A DNA stretch of 64,000 nt, from assembly GCA_021442155.1 (NCBI GenBank), contig CM038225.1:82844925-82908924 (forward strand). Reading direction: 5' to 3'. Numbering within the stretch: the first letter of the stretch is position 1; each line of letters opens with the position of its first letter. The notes under the pieces are model-generated. The model did not search any database. It saw only the letters and a list, made by a program, of their open reading frames with translations, and was not told where the DNA came from. Source of the stretch: Cymbidium sinense (Eukaryota; Streptophyta; Magnoliopsida; Asparagales; Orchidaceae). This document shows, one piece after another, positions 59,271 through 64,000 of this stretch. The position numbers and the translations under genes were made by a program.

Positions 59271-59952
59271 TAATCTGCCATGGCCACTTCTACGACTTAG
59301 ACTACGGCCTTGAAAATGTCCGTAGCATACGGATTGTGGTTCTCGATGAGATGAAGATGAAAGTGACATGTCAACTATCTAAGCCAGCGGCGGCATGCGA
59401 TTTGGAGTAGCTTCAATAGAGGGATAAAGTAGCTCATGGTTGCGTAATGGACCAGTGAAATCATCAAGCGAGATTGGTTCTAGATGAGCCGTAATTACTG
59501 TGGCTAATTTAGAGTATTCTAGTCTAAGAGCTGATAAAAGATTGAGGACCATTTTTGTTGATCATACAGGGAAGAACCGAGTACAAAATGGTGTCAATGT
59601 TTTGAGCTTCTTTAGAAAAGTGAACATAGAAAGCAAGTTGTTGAATGCAAATTTGGGTGGTTGAGGTAGTTTGATGTTGAAGAACTTGCGAGACGATTGG
59701 TTGAGTTAGGGAAGAGATGATCTAGCTTAGAGTAAGTTGATCTTGTCGGGACCAATTGATAAAAGATGGATTGGGTTCTTGAGTGTGTGCCTTCAACATA
59801 CCACATTAATCCATGTGCACGAAAAATTGGTAGAAATTGAGAATGCTATAAAGGATAATTGCTTTTACCAAGCTTCACATTAAGTAAGTGATTCACATTT
59901 ACAAGATTTGCATTTGATTCAACATGTTGATGAGTTCCTTAGGATAGTATTA
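59271..59952 (-). pseudogene. Copia gag, degenerate
   Basis: The region between the PBS and the protease reads as scattered gag-like words on the minus strand. One example is the stretch at 59612-59806 with QSIFYQLVPTRS and, after a shift, LVKAQNIDTILYSVLP-like words. Many stops occur. Confidence 0.55.
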
Positions 59953-59967
59953 GTGTCTTTGATACCA
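59953..59967 (-). promoter_or_regulatory. tRNA-iMet-type primer binding site of the copia element
   Basis: On the minus strand TGGTATCAAAGACAC directly follows the 5' LTR end; the usual site reads TGGTATCAGAGC. Confidence 0.8.
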
Positions 59968-60215
59968 TGTTAGACATAAATAGTTGGAAACAAAAAAAAA
60001 ATAAAAATCAAAGCTAACTTGCAAACAGCTAGAATGCAATAGAAATGAAGTATAAGAAGAGAAGTTTCTCATGTAGCAATAGGGATATATATATATATGT
60101 ATATATATATATCCAGATTCTATTATAACTGGAGAGTTGTGATGGTGTTTATTTCGATCATATGTTTGAGATTATCTTAGTTATAGATATGTGATCACCA
60201 CTGGTATGCTTAACA
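59968..60215 (-). repeat. 5' LTR of the copia element (248 bp)
   Basis: It matches the LTR at 55995-56228 and is longer mainly because of a TA-repeat expansion (about 60086-60113). On the minus strand it begins TGTTAAGCATACCAGTGG and ends CTAACA. Confidence 0.9.
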
Positions 60216-60220
60216 TGACC

Positions 60221-62827
60221 ACCGCTAAATTCTTTTTAGGCATTTGAATCTCGTGCGAGATTTTGAAGCAAATTGAGCTCTTTTTTGATGAAAAACTATT
60301 TTTTTTCTTTCATTTGATCTAATACCTCGCATTATAAGCGTCTAAACTTTTTGAAGGAAAAAGGAGGGATTTTTGGACTATCAATTGAAGTTGAATGTGT
60401 CTACATGTTTGTCAGTATTTGTTTTACATTCTTATGTTTCCTGCTAGAAGTACATTTCGTGCACTTACTTTCTTCAATGCCGAGTTAATCACATCTTGCT
60501 AATAAAATAATTTATTATAACATTAAAGCTTAATTCACTTTCTTTAACTTAGATCAATCTTAAGTGGCCTAATAGCTATTTTTCTTAAAATAAGAGAGCT
60601 AAAATTTTTCATCAAAACCTTGAATTCTATATCTTATACATTCCCTCTATTTCAATACAAGATCTCCGTATACTCTCATTCATAGGGATGATGGATGGAG
60701 ACATCATTGCCTTATTTCTTTTTGTATCCTTGTGGAATTTTAAGCTGTTCGTTGAAATCCATGGCTGCTATCAAAACAATAATGAAGCTAAATATGATAG
60801 TTATTTTTACAGTAGACACCTAATGACATTAAATATGCTCATTGTAAGATAAGTTACATCTTAGTATTATTGGCTAAAAAATCATTAGGAAAAATATAAA
60901 ATACTTTTAGGTTTATTAACTTATGAACCAACATTGATGTTATTATTTACAATTTCCCAGAATAAAATTATTTTGCTAAACCATTGGGCCGGAGTTAAAC
61001 CTTTGACAAGCGACTTACACCTACATGTATTATGCATAAAATGCATATTTTTATATATACATAGAGAGAGAATAGGTGTCCTATTGAAAATCCAAAAATG
61101 ACATTCCTCAAGCACAAAATCTAGATGGTCATCCTCTTCCATGTCATTTAAGCTTGTTGAATACAAGATTACAAGAATTTGTAGTATTGATTATCAGTTA
61201 CATCTAAATTGTTCATGATTGATTGTGAGACTTAGCCATTGAATTTAAGGTTCACACACATATTTAATTGAATGAAAATATTTAAGAAGCTATTTGCCAA
61301 TTTAGATCACATTATTTTGCTTCCAAAAAAAGAAAAAAAAATTAGAGAGATGCATTTATGCATAAATTAAAGAGATTTAATTTTACTCAAAACTAAGTGT
61401 TAGACACATGATGAATTGGATGAGAACAATGATATATTGTGATGATAATTTTATTTAGGATAAATGAAATTGAATCAAGAGTGTCATGTCATTATCAAGA
61501 TTAAAAATCATTAATTATGATTGACAATTTGACATAACAAACTATTATAATCTTCATCTATGAAGATAATGGTTCATTATTTTGGAGCTTTTCCCTCTCT
61601 CCTGTTCCAACTAGCCTTGAGTTCTACCATATGTTTATGCCTTCAATAGAATCATGTTGTAGAGCCACCATTGTGTAACTTGGAAAACAAGCCATTATGC
61701 TTTAGAATCCAAAAGCTATTTTCATATTTATTCTTATCCAACTTAACATATTTCTATGAACCTCTCACACATTTTTATCAATAGCTTGAAGAAATAATGA
61801 ATAAAAAAATTTGAAGAAATTTTTTTTTTTTCCAAACTCCAATCTTGAAGAAATTTTCAAAGATTTCAATAGATGAAAAGAAAGGGATAGTTACTCTTTG
61901 CTTTATGATAAAAACTTCTAGGGCATCTTGATCTTCATCTTCGAAGAGGAAGACTTCATCTGGCTTATGATAAAAATTTCTTAGATAAATTTTTAGAATA
62001 TGTGCACATAACATTGTACGCTCATAAAAAATCACATTATTAGTAATACACACATATAGATATACATACATATAGATGTATATTTATGGATACATCTATA
62101 GATAGATAGATTTAAATAGATAAATATAATTGATAATGGTGAGAGGAGAAGGGGAGCATGCTTATGTTCTACAAGTGAAAGAAGTAACATTATGTAGTTG
62201 TCAAAGAAGTATAATACATGATTTTGCTAATAACATAAGAGGAGAATAGAATACACACTTCTTGAAAATTTTGATAAGATTAAAATTTAAACTTTAGTGT
62301 GACGCTCTCCATCAAAAATGAGTATTACTAAATCAAACGGGTATTATATATATTTTTTATTTTTTTTAGGGTAAGCAATTGAATTTGAGATTTATTTTGC
62401 AAAATAAAAAATTATGATGTAATTTGAATGGATTTTTAATTGATTTTTTAATAGTAATATAAAAGGCATAGATTTAATATATGAATTAACACAACTTTTT
62501 TTAATATAGATGAAATAAAACATTTCCTTAGAATATTTCAAATAAATTAATGAATTTGTACTCGTGTATTCCTCTATAAAAATTAACATTATAATGCTAA
62601 CTCCATATTGAATATATATTTTTGATGATAAACTTACATGTAATAAAATAAATTTACTTAAAATTTATGTGAGAATTCAAAGTTTGACAACAACATCTGC
62701 ACTTGTCAAGTAAGATGAGGAAAGTGGATCTATCTTAGATTGTCGATTAGATTGGCAATAGAGCTTAAGAGTTGATACCCCCTTGATGTGGATGATTTGT
62801 TTATTATTACTTTCATGTTTGTCAACC
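60221..62827. other. AT-rich sequence, nothing recognised
   Basis: Short open frames on the minus strand (60921-61166 and 61778-62071, the latter rich in Phe/Tyr) have no recognised domain. A GATA/TACA-rich simple stretch lies at about 62040-62130. Confidence 0.5.
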
Positions 62828-63500
62828 CTAACTCACCTTATGGAAACATATCAAAGGATGTGAGCATTGCACTAGCATTTGGTGGTTGGATATAAGGAAG
62901 TTTGTAGGTTGATCTAGAGTTGTGGGAGAATTGCGGATGAATCTTAAGAACAAAAATATTACTTTGAAAATATGAAAGGCATGAACAAAAAAGATATGCT
63001 GAGCATGTTTTGGAGGTAGAGAATCATGCATTTTGTTTTTTTGTGCATCTAGAACTTGCACCATGCATTAAGAGGTAGAAATGAGTGATTGTTGTTGGAT
63101 CCAAATCTGTTCCTAGAGTAATATCAGATTATATTTGCAAGACTTGCTTGAGAAAGCAAGGGGTGAGTAAGAAGAAGATGAGTGTATATATAATTAATAT
63201 TGAAAAAGTACACTCAAGTGATTAGGAAGGACCAAATATCCTAGAGCCCAATGGTCCCTAAATGTGCCTCTAAACCCTTTATTTATAGGGTTTTAGGGCT
63301 ACAATAATGGCTACATCATGTACATAAAGTAACAAATAAAAGGGACAAATGTAATGGACCATGATGACATACACACATGTTTTAAGACATGGTGTGGCCG
63401 GCGCTATAGCTCCTGCCTAATGTGGTCTTCCCTACGACGTGACTTGCTAGGTTTTCATTATTGAGTGAATAGGTTCATGCTGAGTTGCACCTTAGGCGAG
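62828..63500 (-). other. Possible LTR-like promoter segment of an unidentified element
   Basis: On the minus strand CCCTATAAATAAAGGGTTTAG near 63276-63294 is a good TATA-like block inside CCCT-rich sequence, as in plant retrotransposon LTRs. No PBS, second copy or coding domain was found. The minus-strand open frame at 62828-63064 is not recognised. Confidence 0.25.
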
Positions 63501-63640
63501 TTTTTTGAATTTTCTTTGATGAGTCCCTTTGATTAGTTCCTTTAATGAGTCCCTTGGATGAGATATTGTGACAAGTATTTTGGATGAGTTTCTTTGATGA
63601 GTCCCTTGGACAAGTTTCTTGAACTCCTATGAGTTATCTT
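63499..63640 (+). repeat. Degenerate minisatellite of TTTGATGAGTCCCTTGGATGAG-like units
   Basis: Repeated, imperfect words TTTGATGAGTCCCTT, TTTAATGAGTCCCTTGG and TTGGATGAG cover about 140 bp with irregular spacing. Confidence 0.6.
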
Positions 63641-64000
63641 TATCAGCCAAGTAGGATATATATGCTATACAGTTATGGTTTTTATTCTCATCACTTTTTT
63701 TTAATCTACTTAGGCTCTTGCACTTTTTTATCTGTCCTTTATTGTGATTTTGTTTTGTTTTGTTACTGTTAGAATGGAGGCTTGGGCGAGTATAAAAAAA
63801 TGGGGAATAAGAGTTTATAAATGCAATAGAGAATAAGGATATGAAGGGTTAGATTTCATTTCTGAAATCAAGGGTCAAGATTTTATTTGACTGGAATCAC
63901 AAGTTGTTTTTTCAATACTTATATGGATATGGATTTGCTATTATTGTTTCTGAAAGAAGTTAATAAAAAAAAAAATTCTTATCCTCTTTCACTGCATTTA

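Larger units (their letters stand above)
55995..60215 (-). mobile_element. Ty1/copia retrotransposon, complete in layout, defective
   Basis: Two short LTRs (55995-56228 and 59968-60215) flank a minus-strand interior in the order gag, protease, integrase, reverse transcriptase, RNase H, the copia order. Both LTRs begin TGTTAAGCATACC and end CTAACA on the minus strand. The PBS (rc of 59953-59967) is of tRNA-iMet type, and a purine-rich tract precedes the 3' LTR. Flanking bases are TAACC on the left and TGACC on the right, a 5-bp duplication with one mismatch. Stops and frameshifts break all genes. Its 4.2-kb length is close to that of small plant copia elements. Confidence 0.9.

Noticed and set aside
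59102..59410. 102-codon plus-strand open frame
   Set aside because: Antisense to the copia gag-protease region, where the minus-strand knuckle and DSSATHH site explain the sequence.

Overview
The window is AT-rich plant nuclear DNA made almost entirely of nested, decayed retrotransposons. The signs are Ty3/gypsy elements with very long LTRs, a minus-strand Ty1/copia element primed by tRNA-iMet, an RTE-type LINE ending in (TTG)n, and many TA, CA and GA microsatellites. The sequence alone does not settle the species. I found no intact protein-coding gene, no tRNA and no rRNA. Every recognisable coding region belongs to a mobile element and is broken by stops or frameshifts.

Layout. (1) 1-3425 and 34183-37166 are two parts of one LTR, read on the minus strand, from a family with LTRs of about 7.5 kb. 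It is the oldest layer of the left half. (2) A plus-strand element of the same family (Tat/Ogre-like Ty3/gypsy) sits inside it at 3426-34182: 5' LTR 3426-11002, PBS near 11011, a leader with a 20-nt perfect palindrome and 13 tandem hairpin units (11414-12644), gag, protease, RT, RNase H, a relic integrase, and a 3' LTR from 27780. A deletion removed about 0.56 kb from the end of that LTR and about 0.46 kb of the host LTR. (3) A solo LTR of the same family (20040-26065, target duplication CTATC) splits the RNase H region. (4) 37167-37771 is unrecognised. After a CA/TA microsatellite there is an RTE-type LINE relic (37945-40706). (5) 40707-44266 is AT-rich DNA without recognisable genes. (6) A second Ty3/gypsy-type element is represented by a putative LTR (~44.3-45.35 kb), an iMet-type PBS and a gag. 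The gag is split by another solo LTR of the long-LTR family (46440-53324, target duplication ATTAT). A 345-bp inverted tip of the same LTR lies at 53771-54115. (7) 54116-55994 contains two GC-richer patches that may be relics or the 5' end of a host gene. (8) A nearly complete but defective minus-strand copia element lies at 55995-60215. (9) 60221-64000 is AT-rich, with a weak LTR-like promoter segment and a degenerate minisatellite near the end.

How the parts relate: the order of events can be read from the nesting. The inverted LTR came first, then the full element, then the solo LTR in its pol gene. In both solo-LTR insertions the host reading frame resumes when the LTR and one target copy are ignored. 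The strongest candidate for something undescribed is the tandem hairpin array in the leader of the long-LTR element, where the stem arms vary but keep pairing.
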